Origin: Kofleriaceae bacterium
GTDB lineage: Bacteria > Myxococcota_A > Polyangia > Haliangiales > Haliangiaceae
DNA: 64,000 nucleotides
Direction: 5' to 3'
NCBI GenBank assembly: GCA_020633495.1
Contig: JACKDR010000003.1
Location: 124,001-188,000, forward strand
The translations under genes were made by a program, and so were the position numbers. The notes under the pieces were generated by a model. That model was given only the letters and a program-made list of their open reading frames with translations, made no database searches and was not told the origin of the DNA. This document shows, piece after piece, positions 18,449-29,922 of the stretch; within the stretch, counting starts at the first letter, position 1; every line of letters starts with the position of its first letter.

Positions 18449-19456
18449 ATGCGCCGTCCTGCCGTCACCGGGGCTCTGATCGTCGCGGCCACCGCCGCCG
18501 CCGCGCTGTCGGCGACGCCGGCCTTCGCCGGCGACAACGACCTCGTGCTCACCCGGCTGGGCAAGATCTCCAACGACCTCAACGGCGATCCGGTCGCGGT
18601 CGCCGGCCAGAACCTCGAGTTCCGGTCGCTGGTCTCGGAGCTCGGCGTGGTCCTGGCGCCGCGCCTCTTGACGCCGTCGGACACGCTCGGCTTCGGCGGC
18701 TTCCAGTTCTCCGCCGACGTCGGCTACACCAGCATCTCCAGCGACGCCTCGTGGTGGCGGGCGCTGGCGTCGTCGCCGGATCCCACCGCGATGGGCGGCG
18801 TCGAGCACGGCAGCAACACGATGCCGACGCTCGGCCTGTTCGTGCGCAAGGGCATGTGGTTCCCGATCCCGTCGGTCGAGGTCGGCGCCGGCTTCGTGCA
18901 CCTGATGGACAGCACGATGTGGGCGGCCCAGACCTACGCCAAGGTCGGCATCCACGAGGGCTACCACGACCTGCCGGTGCCGTCGGTGTCGGTGCGCGGC
19001 GGCGCGTCGCGGCTGATGGGCTCGAACCAGCTCGACCTGACCGTGGCCTCGCTCGACGTCGAGATCTCGAAGCAGCTCGGCATCGCCGGGACCTGGGCGC
19101 TGACCCCGTACGGCGGCTGGAACGTCCTGTTCATCGTGCCGCGCTCCGAGGTCCTCGACGCCACGCCCGGCGTCGACAGCCTGGTGGCGGGCAACGAGCA
19201 GGACTCGCAGCTCAACTTCGTCTTCAAGGACCAGGACAACATCATCCGCAACCGGTTCTTCTTCGGCGCCAAGATGCAGTACTACGTCTTCGAGCTCACG
19301 CTCGAGGCGGCGTTCGCGCTCAAGGGCAGCTCGGTGGACGACCGCGGCGGCACCGACGTCGCGTGCATGCTCGACTCGACGACGACGTCGTGCGACTCGA
19401 CCGATCAGGCCGGCGCGCAGTCGACCCTGACCGCGTCGCTCGGCCTCGACTTCTAG
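18449..19456 (+). CDS. Exported outer-membrane beta-barrel-like protein
   Basis: 335 residues. A signal peptide is cleaved probably after PAFA. The mature protein alternates short amphipathic strands with loops (FQFSADVGYTSIS, FPIPSVEVGAGFVHLMD, ALTPYGGWNVLFIV) and ends TASLGLDF, a phenylalanine-terminated last strand typical of outer-membrane barrels. Its substrate or role is unknown. The start is 47 bases after the hydratase stop, so read-through is possible. Confidence 0.65.
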   Translation: MRRPAVTGALIVAATAAAALSATPAFAGDNDLVLTRLGKISNDLNGDPVAVAGQNLEFRSLVSELGVVLAPRLLTPSDTLGFGGFQFSADVGYTSISSDASWWRALASSPDPTAMGGVEHGSNTMPTLGLFVRKGMWFPIPSVEVGAGFVHLMDSTMWAAQTYAKVGIHEGYHDLPVPSVSVRGGASRLMGSNQLDLTVASLDVEISKQLGIAGTWALTPYGGWNVLFIVPRSEVLDATPGVDSLVAGNEQDSQLNFVFKDQDNIIRNRFFFGAKMQYYVFELTLEAAFALKGSSVDDRGGTDVACMLDSTTTSCDSTDQAGAQSTLTASLGLDF

Positions 19457-19524
19457 ATCCGCGGGCGGCGAACGCACCGGATCAGGGCGCCGCGCGACGC
19501 GGCGCCGACCGCCAGGAGATTCCC

Positions 19525-20043
19525 ATGGACGACACCACCCGCTCCGAACGCAGCCGCATCCTCGGCGCGACGCTGCCCGACGATCTCGGCGCCGCCGCCC
19601 CCGCGCTGCAGCGCGACGACCAGGCCGACCCCGAGGCGGCGCAGCTGCACACGATGCTCGAGGTCGCGTACCTCGCGGCCGCCGCCGACGGCGAGCTCGC
19701 CGACGCCGAGATCCACCACCTGGCGGCCAACCTGTCGGCGTGGCTGCAGGCCGAGCTCGACCAGGCGTTCCTGATCAAGCTGTTCGAGCACCTCGGCGCC
19801 CAGCTCGCCGCCGAGGGCGCGACCGCGCGCCTCACCGCCGCGGCCGCCAGCCTCGATCCCGAGGCGCGGCGCACCGCCTACAAGCTGGCGTGCGTGACCG
19901 CGCTGTGCGACCTCGAGGTCCACGACGACGAGCTCGGCTTCCTGAGCCAGATCGCCGCGGCGTTCGAGATCCCGATGGAGGAGGCCCAGGCCACCTTCGA
20001 CGAGCTCGACGAGGCCGTGACCGGCCTCGCCGCCGGCGCGTAG
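19525..20043 (+). CDS. TerB-family-like helical protein
   Basis: 172 residues from the ATG at 19525, preceded by AGGAG. The helical core has two acidic elements, AYLAAAADGELADAEIHHL and TALCDLEVHDDELGFLSQI. This D-G/E-L-x-x-x-E repeat pattern is that of TerB/DjlA-N-type domains, in which acidic residues bind metal. It has no signal peptide or membrane segment. A stress or membrane-associated role is possible but not shown by context. Confidence 0.65.
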   Translation: MDDTTRSERSRILGATLPDDLGAAAPALQRDDQADPEAAQLHTMLEVAYLAAAADGELADAEIHHLAANLSAWLQAELDQAFLIKLFEHLGAQLAAEGATARLTAAAASLDPEARRTAYKLACVTALCDLEVHDDELGFLSQIAAAFEIPMEEAQATFDELDEAVTGLAAGA

Positions 20044-20053
20044 CGGCCGACGG

Positions 20054-20077
20054 CGCGGCGCCGCGCGGCGCCGCGCG
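20054..20077. terminator. GC hairpin between convergent genes
   Basis: A self-complementary run built from GCGCGGC/GCCGCGC units lies between the convergent stops at 20043 and 20083. No T-run follows on either strand. It is a candidate bidirectional terminator. Confidence 0.35.
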
Positions 20078-20082
20078 GTCGC

Positions 20083-21171
20083 TCAGTAGGCCAGGTTGAG
20101 ATCTCCGCCGTAGCCGTGATCGCCCTGGCCGTAGTGCCGGGTGATGCCGACGCTCAGCACGCGCTGGTCGAAGCCGCCCTGCAGGATCGGCAGCTGGGTG
20201 GCGGGCGCGCCGGCGTCGCCGCGATCGACGACGCTGAGCTCGGCGTAGACGTCCCAGTCGTCGACCACCGAGTAGACCGCGCCGATCCCGACGTCGACGC
20301 GGCTGGTCGGATCGAAGGCGCCGCCCGGCAGCTCGCCGCCGTGGGCGACCGGGAAGCCGAAGTCGGCCGACAGCCACAGGCCGAACATGTCCTGGGCCAT
20401 GAACAGGGCCTGGCCGCGGGCGACGACCTCGGCGAGCCACGCCATCTCGGCGCCGCCGTCGAAGCGCAGCGGCGTGACGCTGCCGCCGAGCGCGGTCTGG
20501 AACGACAGCGTCTGGTGGACCCGGGCGCGGCGCTGGACCCCGGTCGAGGCGCTGGCCCAGTAGCCCTGGTCGGCGGTCATCGGGCCGACCGCGAGGTCGA
20601 CCCACTCGGCGTAGTGCTGGCGGATGCCGAAGCGGGCGCCGACGTCGGCGCCCTGCCACACCAGCTCGTCGGTGTAGCTGGTCTGCTTGGGCAGCAGATC
20701 GATGCCGCCGGTGATCTCGGCCTTGCCCGCGAGCGATCGCCGGACCGCGGCGCGCGTGATCGCGACGTCGGTGAGGCGCATCGGCTGGGCCGGGCCGCCG
20801 GCGAGCGGCATGGCGTCGGCGGTGAGCAGGCGGAGCTCGCCGGTGGCCTCCCAGCCGCGGGGCAGGATCAGCCAGTTCGAGCTGTTCGATCGCGCCGAGC
20901 CCATCATCTGACCGCTGGACAGCGAGATGCCCTCGGCGTCGTAGGTGTGACCGACGGCGGGCTCGACCGCGAGCGTCGGCGTCGGCTCGGTGGCGGTGAG
21001 CGTGGTCGCGGGCGCGGGCGCGTCGGCGGTGGCGTCGTCGGTGGCGACGCCGGCGGCGCCGTCGTCGGCGGTGGTGACGACGTCCTCCGGCGGCGCGCGG
21101 ACGTCGTCGGCCAGCGCCGGCAGCGGCACGGAGAGGAACGCGAAGGCGAGCAGGGCGGGGACGCGGCGCAT
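20083..21171 (-). CDS. Exported outer-membrane barrel-like protein
   Basis: 362 residues from the ATG at 21171, preceded by AAGGAG. The signal peptide ends near PALA. A low-complexity Ala/Thr/Asp stretch follows, then a strand-rich domain (FGIRQHYAEWVDLAVGP, FGLWLSADFGFPVAHGG, DDWDVYAELSVVDRG). The C-terminus DLNLAY has an aromatic last residue. The pattern fits a transmembrane beta-barrel of about 14 strands. No family is identified. The gene is divergent from the Zn-ribbon/propeller gene. Confidence 0.6.
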   Translation of the reverse strand: MRRVPALLAFAFLSVPLPALADDVRAPPEDVVTTADDGAAGVATDDATADAPAPATTLTATEPTPTLAVEPAVGHTYDAEGISLSSGQMMGSARSNSSNWLILPRGWEATGELRLLTADAMPLAGGPAQPMRLTDVAITRAAVRRSLAGKAEITGGIDLLPKQTSYTDELVWQGADVGARFGIRQHYAEWVDLAVGPMTADQGYWASASTGVQRRARVHQTLSFQTALGGSVTPLRFDGGAEMAWLAEVVARGQALFMAQDMFGLWLSADFGFPVAHGGELPGGAFDPTSRVDVGIGAVYSVVDDWDVYAELSVVDRGDAGAPATQLPILQGGFDQRVLSVGITRHYGQGDHGYGGDLNLAY

Positions 21172-21355
21172 GGGGGCTCCTTGGGCGGCTGCCCCCTGGT
21201 ACGCGCCGACCCCGGGTTCGATCTGTCGCTTGGGTCGGCGCCGCACTTTTCGGCGCTGCCCGGCGGCGGTCGCGGTGAGGTCGCCGGGCGGCACCTGCGA
21301 CCGCTTCCGTCGCCGCCGGGTGGCGCGCCGGCGGGTCCGCGGGCGAACATGGCGC

Positions 21356-22683
21356 ATGCGCGCGATCTCGGTGACCTGCCCGCAGTGTGGCGCCGCGCTG
21401 CGCGTCGAGGGAGGGCGCGCCGACGTCCGCTGCGACTACTGCGGGACCACCGCGCAGATCGCGCGCCGCACCCGCTTCCTCGAGCGGGTCCAGCCGCCGC
21501 GCGACGCCGGCGGCGGCGCGGCGCGCCTCGCGGTGCAGCGTCGCAGCGCCGCGCCGGTGGTGACCGTGGGCGTGGCCGCCGCGGTGATCGCGCTCGGCGG
21601 CACGATCGCGATGACGCGGTCGCCGCGCCGGGCGCCGTCGACCTCGCCCGCGACCACGGGCAGCGCCGGCAGCGCGACCCCGGCGCGGCGGCCAGCGCCG
21701 CCGCCGCCGACCTGGCTGGGCCTGGGCCCGGCGGTCGCGGTCGATCTCGACGGCGACGGCGTCGACGACGTCCTCGGCCGCAGCCGGCACATGACCGACG
21801 GTGATCAGGTGCACGTGGTCGCGCTCGACGGCAAGACCGGCGCGATGCGCTGGGAGGGCGAGGCGCTGGGCAACCTCAACGACACCAACGCCGGCCTGGT
21901 GGCGGTCAGCGCCGAGCTGGTGCTGTTCGCGTCGCCGCGCGGGCGGGTCACCGCGATGGCGCGGACCGACGGCGCCACCCGCTGGACGGTCCAGCTGCCC
22001 GACAAGGTCCGCAGCTTCTGCGACGGCGACGCCGACGGCCGCGTGCTGGTGGTCGGCGTCGACGACGTCGTGCGGGCGCTCGCCAGCGCCGACGGCGCGG
22101 TGCTCGACGGCGGCGGGCCCGCCGAGGCCGAGCCCGCGGCCCGGCCCGGGCGCGCCGCGAAGCGCCGCCGGCGCCGGCGTGTCGGCCGCTGCCCGGCGAC
22201 GCGGACGGCGGCTGGCGCGGCCGGGACCGGGCCGGCTCGGCGCTGGCCCGCGCCCTGGGCCTGAGCGGCGGCGATCTGGTGGCGGGCCCGGGCGGCGAGG
22301 TGCTGATCGCGGGCCGCGGCCAGGGCACCCGGGTGCCGACGGTGGTCGGCCTCGACGCCGATCGCGGCGAGCGCTGGCGGGTCGAGATCCCGCTCGACCC
22401 GCTGGCCGCCGCCGAGCGCGAGCCCGAGATGGTGCTGGTCGGCGCCGACGACGTCTGCCTGGCGTACTACGCGACGTCGGTGGCGGCGCCGCTCCACGTC
22501 GCGTGCTTCGCGCTCGCCGACGGCGCCCGTCGCTGGGACCTCGAGATCGGTGACAGCCCGTTCGAGGGCCTGTCCGCGACCGCGGACCTCGTCCTGGTGT
22601 CGCGGTGGGGCGTCCTCGAGGCCCACGACCGCGCCACCGGCACGATCCGCTGGACGTTCGGCCGCTACGGTTCGGCGCCGTAG
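21356..22683 (+). CDS. Zn-ribbon, membrane-anchored PQQ-like propeller protein, one apparent frameshift
   Basis: The ATG at 21356 opens a zinc ribbon (CPQC near residue 8 and CDYC near 27), then a membrane helix (VVTVGVAAAVIALGGTIA, about 70-88) and a Pro/Ser linker. A propeller follows with repeats such as DLDGDGVDDVLG and HVVALDGKTGAMRWEG. Around 22130-22190 the frame must shift by one base; downstream repeats (VPTVVGLDADRGERWRVEIP, LEAHDRATGTIRWTFGRY) run to 22683. One missing base in the GC-rich linker explains the break. It is probably a surface or periplasmic sensor-like protein. Confidence 0.6.
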
Positions 22684-22730
22684 CGGGCGCCCGTGGCGCG
22701 GCTTCGGGCACGGGCACGGGCACGAGCGGA

Positions 22731-22770
22731 GGCCGAGACGGACACCGCCGCGCGGTGTTCGTCGTCGGCC
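22731..22770. terminator. Two-part hairpin between convergent genes
   Basis: GGCCGA (22731-22736) pairs with TCGGCC (22765-22770), and inside it ACACCGC (22742-22748) pairs with GCGGTGT (22752-22758). It lies between the convergent stops at 22683 and 22773. There is no T-run. Confidence 0.45.
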
Positions 22771-22772
22771 TG

Positions 22773-24068
22773 CTAGAAGCAGCTCAGCAGCGTCGGCTGG
22801 ACCGCGCCGCTGTCGTCGCCGCGACCGTCGCCGAGCTGGCCCTTGGCGTCGCTGCCCCAGCACCACACGCAGCCGTCGTCGGTCTGGGCGCAGGCGTGGT
22901 TCTCGCCGGCGGCCAGCGACACCGCCGGGCGCGGCAGCGTCACCGGATCCTCGGGCTTCAGCCGGTCGTCGTCGCCGCTGCCGAGCTGGCCGTCGCCGCC
23001 CTCGCCCCAGCACGTCACCGTGCCCTCGGCGTCGCGCGCGCAGGTCGACCAGTCGAGCGCGACCAGCTCGACCACGCCGTCGAGGCCGGCGACCGCGACC
23101 GGCGAGGTCTGCTGGTGCCGGTGCCGTCGCCGAGCTGGCCGGCGTCGTTCTGTCCGGTGCACCGGACGGTGCCGTCGGCCATCAGCCGCAGACGTGCTCG
23201 CCGCCGATCGCCAGCTGGGTGGCGCCGGCCAGGCCGTCGACCCGCACCGGCATGTTGATGGGCTGGGTGTTGCCGACGCCGATCTGGCCGTGGGTGTTCT
23301 TGCCCCAGCACCAGGTCTCGCCGCCGCCGAGCACGCAGCCGACCTGGCCGCCGGCGAACAGGGCGTCGGCGGCCGGGATGCCGTCGACCTGCCTGGCTCG
23401 GTGACCGTCGGCATGCCGGCCTTGCCGGTCTCGCGATCGGCGTTGCGGCCCCAGCACCACACCGCGCCGGCGCCGTCGCGGGCGCAGCTGTGCTGCTCGC
23501 CGAGCGCGACCTCGACGATGCCGTCGAGGTCGGGGACCTGGCCGGGGGTGGCGCGGCTGTTGGTCGTGCCGTCGCCGAGCTCGCCGTCGCCGCCGAAGCC
23601 CCAGCACCAGACCCGGCCGCCGGCGACCGCGCAGGTGTGGTACTCGCCGCCGTCGACGTCGGTGACCGCGGGCAGGCCGGCGACCGGCGCCGGCGTGCCG
23701 GCGGCGGTGACGTCGATGCGGCCGAGGCCGCCCTCCTGGTTGTCGCCCCAGCACCACAGGCGGCCGTCGTCGCCGCGGGCGCAGGCGTGGTCGCTGCCGG
23801 CGGCGACCTGCGCGATCGCGCCCGACAGATCGCCGACGCACACGTTGGCGCGCATCGGATCGTCCTCGCCACCGTAGCGGCGGCCGGCGTGGCAGCCGGG
23901 ATCGGCGAACGAGCAGGCGTGGTCGTCCTCGCAGCGCCCGCCGGTGCCGCACTGCTCGTCGGTGTCGCACGAGAACGGCGGCACGTCGAGGCAGCCGGCG
24001 AGCAGGGTCGCGGCGGCGGCCGCGGCGGCGAGCGCGGCGGCCAACGACGTGGCGGTCCGGGCGCGCAT
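22773..24068 (-). CDS. RCC1-repeat lipoprotein, three apparent frameshifts
   Basis: The ATG at 24068 overlaps the upstream stop (TGATG). A lipoprotein signal (lipobox LLAGC) leads to a cysteine-rich segment and then RCC1-type repeats with WCWG signatures (GDNQEGGLG, GFGGDGELG, GKNTHGQIG, GEGGDGQLG, GSDAKGQLG). Seven are readable if one base is restored at about 23390, 23183 and 23112; the frame then returns to the original and ends at 22773. This predicts a seven-bladed surface propeller of about 432 residues. It is the last gene of the kinase operon. Confidence 0.65.
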   Translation of the reverse strand: MRARTATSLAAALAAAAAAATLLAGCLDVPPFSCDTDEQCGTGGRCEDDHACSFADPGCHAGRRYGGEDDPMRANVCVGDLSGAIAQVAAGSDHACARGDDGRLWCWGDNQEGGLGRIDVTAAGTPAPVAGLPAVTDVDGGEYHTCAVAGGRVWCWGFGGDGELGDGTTNSRATPGQVPDLDGIVEVALGEQHSCARDGAGAVWCWGRNADRETGKAGMPTVTEPGRSTASRPPTPCSPAARSAACSAAARPGAGARTPTARSASATPSPSTCRCGSTAWPAPPSWRSAASTSAADGRRHRPVHRTERRRPARRRHRHQQTSPVAVAGLDGVVELVALDWSTCARDAEGTVTCWGEGGDGQLGSGDDDRLKPEDPVTLPRPAVSLAAGENHACAQTDDGCVWCWGSDAKGQLGDGRGDDSGAVQPTLLSCF

Positions 24069-24980
24069 CAGAACGTCCCTCCCAGCACGACCGCGGCGGC
24101 GTGCGGCGTCGCGGTGACGTCGAGGTGGGCGCCGCGGTCGCGGTGCTCGGCGACGCCGCGGCGATCGTGGCGACCGTGGCGGACGATCCGCCACGCCGCC
24201 CAGCCGCCGGCGGCGAGGCCGGCGGTCAGCGTGACCCAGCCGGCGGTGTGGCGGGCCTCGGCACGCTGGCGCAGCGTCACGTGATCGTCGTAGCTGTCGG
24301 CGGTCGCGGCGGCCGACGCCGCGGCGTCGGCGCTGACCAGCAGCGCGGTCGCGGTCAGGGTGAGGACTGCGGCGGTGCCGCCGGCGCCGACGGTGACCGG
24401 ATCGCGCCACCACGGCGCGGCGTCGCCAGCGGCGCGGCCGCGGTCATCGTGAGCGTGGCGCTGCCGGCGCGGCGCGCCGTGTCGCCGCGCGGCGCGGCGG
24501 GCGCGGCTGCGGACGAGGGCGCCGGGCGCGGCGTCGGCTCGGCGGCCGGCGGCACCGCCGCGGCCTCGGCGTGGGAGCCGACTGCGCTCGCAGCGATCGC
24601 GCTGCTCGCGGGCGGCCGCGGCTCTGCTCCTCGGGCGGCGACGCCGCCAGGAAGCGCTCGTAGAAGACGATCGCGGTGGCGCAGTCGCCGCGGCGGCGCT
24701 CGGCCTGGGCGATCGCGAACAGGAACGCGGCGCGCGGATCGAGGTCGTTGCCGCGGTGGAAGGCCTCGACCGCGCCCTTGAAGTCGCCGGCGTCGTAGCG
24801 CTGCAGGCCGAGCCGCAGCCAGTCGTCGGCGGTGGTGGGCGTGGCCGGCGCGGCCCGGTCGCGGCTGTCCGGCGGCGGCGGCCGGTCCGGATCGGCGAGG
24901 CTGGCGCGACCGGGCACCAGCAGGGCGGCGGCCGCGACGACGGCGGCGGCGAGCGAGCGAGCGGAGACGGGTGAGGGCAA
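24068..24980 (-). CDS. Exported TPR protein with C-terminal membrane segments, two apparent frameshifts
   Basis: It starts at the ATG at 24980 with a signal peptide (AAAVVAAAALLVPGRASLA). A TPR unit follows (ADDWLRLGLQRYDAGDFKGA, FLFAIAQAERRRGDCATAIV). Restoring one base near 24620 and one near 24430 joins it to a Pro/Ala-rich linker and a C-terminal part with two hydrophobic helices (GGTAAVLTLTATALLVS, TAGWVTLTAGLAAGGWAAW). Myxobacterial kinase loci often contain such TPR/PEGA-linked proteins. It lies between the kinase and the RCC1 gene. Confidence 0.6.
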
Positions 24981-24995
24981 CGGGGACCTCCTCGG

Positions 24996-26935
<1,940 letters not shown>

Positions 26936-26988
26936 GGTGGACTCTCGTGCGCGAGGCCGGGGCGCGCGGCGGGGAGAGCGGGAGGCTC

Positions 26989-27003
26989 CGTCACGTCACG
27001 TCA
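26989..27003. promoter_or_regulatory. Three tandem CGTCA pentamers upstream of the kinase gene
   Basis: CGTCA occurs three times head to tail at 26989-27003, 54 bases upstream of the kinase ATG, in a 263-base gap with somewhat lower GC. Regularly spaced short repeats near a promoter can bind a regulator. No clear -35/-10 pair was found. Confidence 0.25.
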
Positions 27004-27198
27004 CGGCGATCTCGCGTTGCCTTCTCTTTGTGCGCTCGCTGAACGGATTGATCAACGGGGCTCGGCGTTCGCAGCGAAGCTCACGAAAATCGAGGTGTGT
27101 CGAACACGCGACGACGTGTCACCCGCGCGTCACTCGTGTCCGGTCGCCGGACGCGTTGTCCTACACCGCGTCGTCGCCGCGTCGTCGTCGAGGCGGCG

Positions 27199-27642
27199 TC
27201 ACTGCGGCGGCAGCTCGCCGCGGCGCCGCCCGACGAGCAAGAAGTCGATCGACCACCGGCCCGGCCCGGCCAGCAGCACGCCGACGGCGACGCTGGCGTA
27301 CACCGACGCCAGCTCCCACGACGGCTTGCCGGGGCGGACGAACGCGTCGCCACGTCCGATGTGGTGGTACATCGCGACCGCCATCGTCCCGATGATCCCC
27401 AGGCAACAGAGCGGTGTCAGCAGGCCGACCGCGAGCCCGATCCCTCCGGCAAACTCGGAGGCCGCGGCCGCCGCCTGCAGCGGGCCGATCGCGGCGTCGT
27501 GCATGCCGTCCATCCAGTGCAGCGGGTTCTGGATCTTGGTCCAGCCGTGGAACGCCAGCGCGACGCCGGCCAGGACCCGGATCACCGCCAGCCCGAGGGC
27601 CAGCCGCCCGGTCGCGAACGGGGCATAGAACAGCCGCAGCAC
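27199..27642 (-). CDS. DoxX-family membrane protein
   Basis: 147 residues with four predicted membrane helices. Helix one contains the DoxX-typical VIRVLAGVALAFHGWTKI, and the loop MYHHIGRGDAF precedes helix three. DoxX proteins are small quinone-oxidoreductase-like or redox-associated inner-membrane proteins; the exact role here is unknown. It is followed by a 263-base gap before the kinase start, on the same strand, so the two are probably separate units. Confidence 0.8.
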   Translation of the reverse strand: MLRLFYAPFATGRLALGLAVIRVLAGVALAFHGWTKIQNPLHWMDGMHDAAIGPLQAAAAASEFAGGIGLAVGLLTPLCCLGIIGTMAVAMYHHIGRGDAFVRPGKPSWELASVYASVAVGVLLAGPGRWSIDFLLVGRRRGELPPQ

Positions 27643-27702
27643 GGCGGCAGGCTAGCCCGCGGGGCGGCGCGGGGCCAGGGCGCCGACCCGGCCTCTCGCG
27701 CC

Positions 27703-28602
27703 CTACGCCGCGCCGGCGGCGGACCGGGACGGCGGCGCGGCGTCGGTGGTGGCGACCCGCAGGGCCAGGGTCTCGAGCGGCATCTCGACCTGCGCCCGAC
27801 GTAGGCACTCGTACATCCGCTCGCGCAGCTCGAGGCGCGCCGGGATGTGCTGCTTCTCGTCGGCGAGCCAGGCCTGCAGCTCGATCTCGACGTTGTAGTC
27901 GTGGACCGCGGTGACCACGACCACCGGCGCGGGCTCCTGGAGGTAGGCGTCGTCGCGCGCGATCAGGTCGAGCAGCAGGCGCCGCACCCGGGTCAGATCC
28001 TCGCCGGTGCCGATCGTCAGCCGGACGTCGAGCCGCAGGTGGGGGAAGTTGCTGTACGAGGCGACGATCGAGTTGACGACCATCGTGTTGGGGACCGCGA
28101 GCATCTTGCCGTCCGGGGTCACGACGCGGGTCGAGCGCAGCGTGATCTGCGCGACCCGGCCGTAGAAGCCGCCGACCTCGATGAGGTCGCCGATGACGAA
28201 CGGTCGGTCCCAGAAGATGAACAGCCCGGAGATCAGGTTCGACAGCGAGTCCCGCGCCGCGAAGCCCAGCGACAGCCCGACGATGCCGAGGCTGGCCAGC
28301 AGCGCGCCGACGTCGACGCCGACCCGGGCCAGCGCGGTGACGCCGCCGCCGATCATGATCGCGTAGCGCGCCAGCAGCTGCAGGAACGACGCCGCGGTCG
28401 GGTCGAGGTGGATGCCGCGGAAGGTCAGGGTCAGGCCGCGGGACACGATCCGCCACAGCAGGTAGAAGGCGGCGAGCGTCAGCACCGCCGCGATCAGGTC
28501 GGGGGCCCACGCCCGGAGCCGGTCGAGGGGCTCGTCGATCCAGGTCGGCAGCTCGACGGCGACCGTGGTGGTGGCGACGGTGGTGAGGGTGGCGATCGTC
28601 AT
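27703..28602 (-). CDS. MscS-family small-conductance mechanosensitive channel
   Basis: 299 residues; ATG at 28602 preceded by AAGGAGG. Three helices (about 33-130) include the pore-lining GALLASLGIVGLSLGFAARD. The MscS beta domain follows (DRPFVIGDLIEVGGFYGRVA, and VTPDGKMLAVPNTMVV near residue 170), then an alpha/beta cytoplasmic domain. It would release osmolytes under hypo-osmotic stress. Its length is close to the E. coli MscS. The DoxX gene lies 60 bases downstream. Confidence 0.85.
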   Translation of the reverse strand: MTIATLTTVATTTVAVELPTWIDEPLDRLRAWAPDLIAAVLTLAAFYLLWRIVSRGLTLTFRGIHLDPTAASFLQLLARYAIMIGGGVTALARVGVDVGALLASLGIVGLSLGFAARDSLSNLISGLFIFWDRPFVIGDLIEVGGFYGRVAQITLRSTRVVTPDGKMLAVPNTMVVNSIVASYSNFPHLRLDVRLTIGTGEDLTRVRRLLLDLIARDDAYLQEPAPVVVVTAVHDYNVEIELQAWLADEKQHIPARLELRERMYECLRRAQVEMPLETLALRVATTDAAPPSRSAAGAA

Positions 28603-28728
28603 CGGGGCCTCCTTGCGGCACGCGCGCCGGGTCGCCGCAGGCGACCGGGCGGTGCCTGGTCCGGACAGGACTACGTCGTCGCGCCGGCGGCAAGGTCCGG
28701 CGGTCGGCGCGACCCGCCCGCCCCCGCG

Positions 28729-28757
28729 TTGACAGCGCTGGCGCTGCTCTCGATGAT
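28729..28757 (+). promoter_or_regulatory. Candidate promoter giving a near-leaderless methyltransferase mRNA
   Basis: TTGACA (28729-28734), a 17-base spacer and GATGAT (28752-28757, four matches to TATAAT). The expected start of transcription, about seven bases on, falls at the ATG (28764). No Shine-Dalgarno is seen before the ATG, consistent with leaderless translation. Confidence 0.45.
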
Positions 28758-28763
28758 GCCGGG

Positions 28764-29783
28764 ATGAGCGCCACGGTCCTCGAGGCTGTCCCCTGTGACG
28801 TCTGCGGGCAGGACGACCCGGTCCCGCTGATCACCAAGCACGGCTACCGGGTCGTGCGCTGCCGCGCCTGCGACCTGGTCTACGTCAGCCCCCGCCTCAA
28901 GCCGGGGGGCCTCGCCGCGCTGTACGAGGGCGACACCTACCAGGAGCATCAGGCGACCCGCGCCGACGACACCGAGCACGACACCCGCTGGCGGCGCGAG
29001 GCGCTGGCCCGGCTGGCGCTGCTCGACGACGCCCAGCCGGCGCGCGGCAAGCTGCTCGACGTCGGCTGCAGCACCGGCTGGTTCATGGGCGTGGCGCGCG
29101 ACGGCGGCTGGCAGGTCACCGGGCTCGACATCAGCCGGCCGTCGGTCGAGCAGGCCCGGGCCCGCGGCTTCGACGTCCACCACGGCACCCTCGAGGACAA
29201 CGACCTGGAGCCCGGGGGCTACGCCGCGGTGACGATGTTCGACAGCATCGAGCACATGCCGAGCCCGATGACGGCGCTGCGCGCGGTCCGTCGCCTGCTC
29301 GCCGACGACGGCGTCGTCGTGCTGACCACGCCCAACATCGACGGCCTGCTGCCGCGGGTGACCTGGCAGCTGTTCGGCCGCACCGTCGGCGCCTGGGAGC
29401 ACCCCGGCCCGCCCGGCCACATCTACCAGTTCGGCAAGAAGACCCTCGCCGAGGCGCTGCGCCGCGGCGGCTTCACGATGGTGCACAGCCGCACCGAGGC
29501 GATCCCGCTCGATCACACCGTCGGCGCCCTCGAGGAGGTGCTGATGGACGCGCTCAAGGGCAAGCGCGGCCGGCCCACCGCCGACGACGCCCGCACCGAC
29601 GTCGAGCCGCCGCCGCTGCGGTCGGCGCCGCCGGTCGGGGTCAGCCCGGTGACCCGCATGGCTCGTCGCGCCGTGCGCCGCGTCGTGCGCACCGGCGCGT
29701 GGGCGCTGACCAGCGCGATCACCGCGCCGGCGGCGCGGCTCGACCAGGGCGACTCGCTGCTGGTCATCGCGCGCAAGGCCTGA
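28764..29783 (+). CDS. Zn-finger class I SAM-dependent methyltransferase
   Basis: 339 residues. An N-terminal zinc-binding pair (CDVC near 11 and CRAC near 34) matches the putative zinc-finger seen before many sugar or lipid C-methyltransferases. The SAM-binding motif I, LLDVGCSTGWFMG, lies near residue 95. A post-motif region (FDSIEHMPSPMTALRAVRRL) and DDGVVVLTTPNIDG follow. The C-terminal 90 residues are basic and Pro-rich. It is probably a cytoplasmic methyltransferase acting on surface glycan or natural-product precursors; the substrate is not defined by neighbours. Confidence 0.75.
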   Translation: MSATVLEAVPCDVCGQDDPVPLITKHGYRVVRCRACDLVYVSPRLKPGGLAALYEGDTYQEHQATRADDTEHDTRWRREALARLALLDDAQPARGKLLDVGCSTGWFMGVARDGGWQVTGLDISRPSVEQARARGFDVHHGTLEDNDLEPGGYAAVTMFDSIEHMPSPMTALRAVRRLLADDGVVVLTTPNIDGLLPRVTWQLFGRTVGAWEHPGPPGHIYQFGKKTLAEALRRGGFTMVHSRTEAIPLDHTVGALEEVLMDALKGKRGRPTADDARTDVEPPPLRSAPPVGVSPVTRMARRAVRRVVRTGAWALTSAITAPAARLDQGDSLLVIARKA

Positions 29784-29922
29784 GCGGCCGGCGGCGGCGG
29801 TAGTCAGCCAGCGTCCCGGATTCGCTACACTCCCGCCAGCGGCTCCCCCGGCGGCCCTGCATTATGCCCCGGCTGGGTCGCGTGTCACGCAACAGTATCA
29901 ACGGCAGACGATAGGGTGAGCC

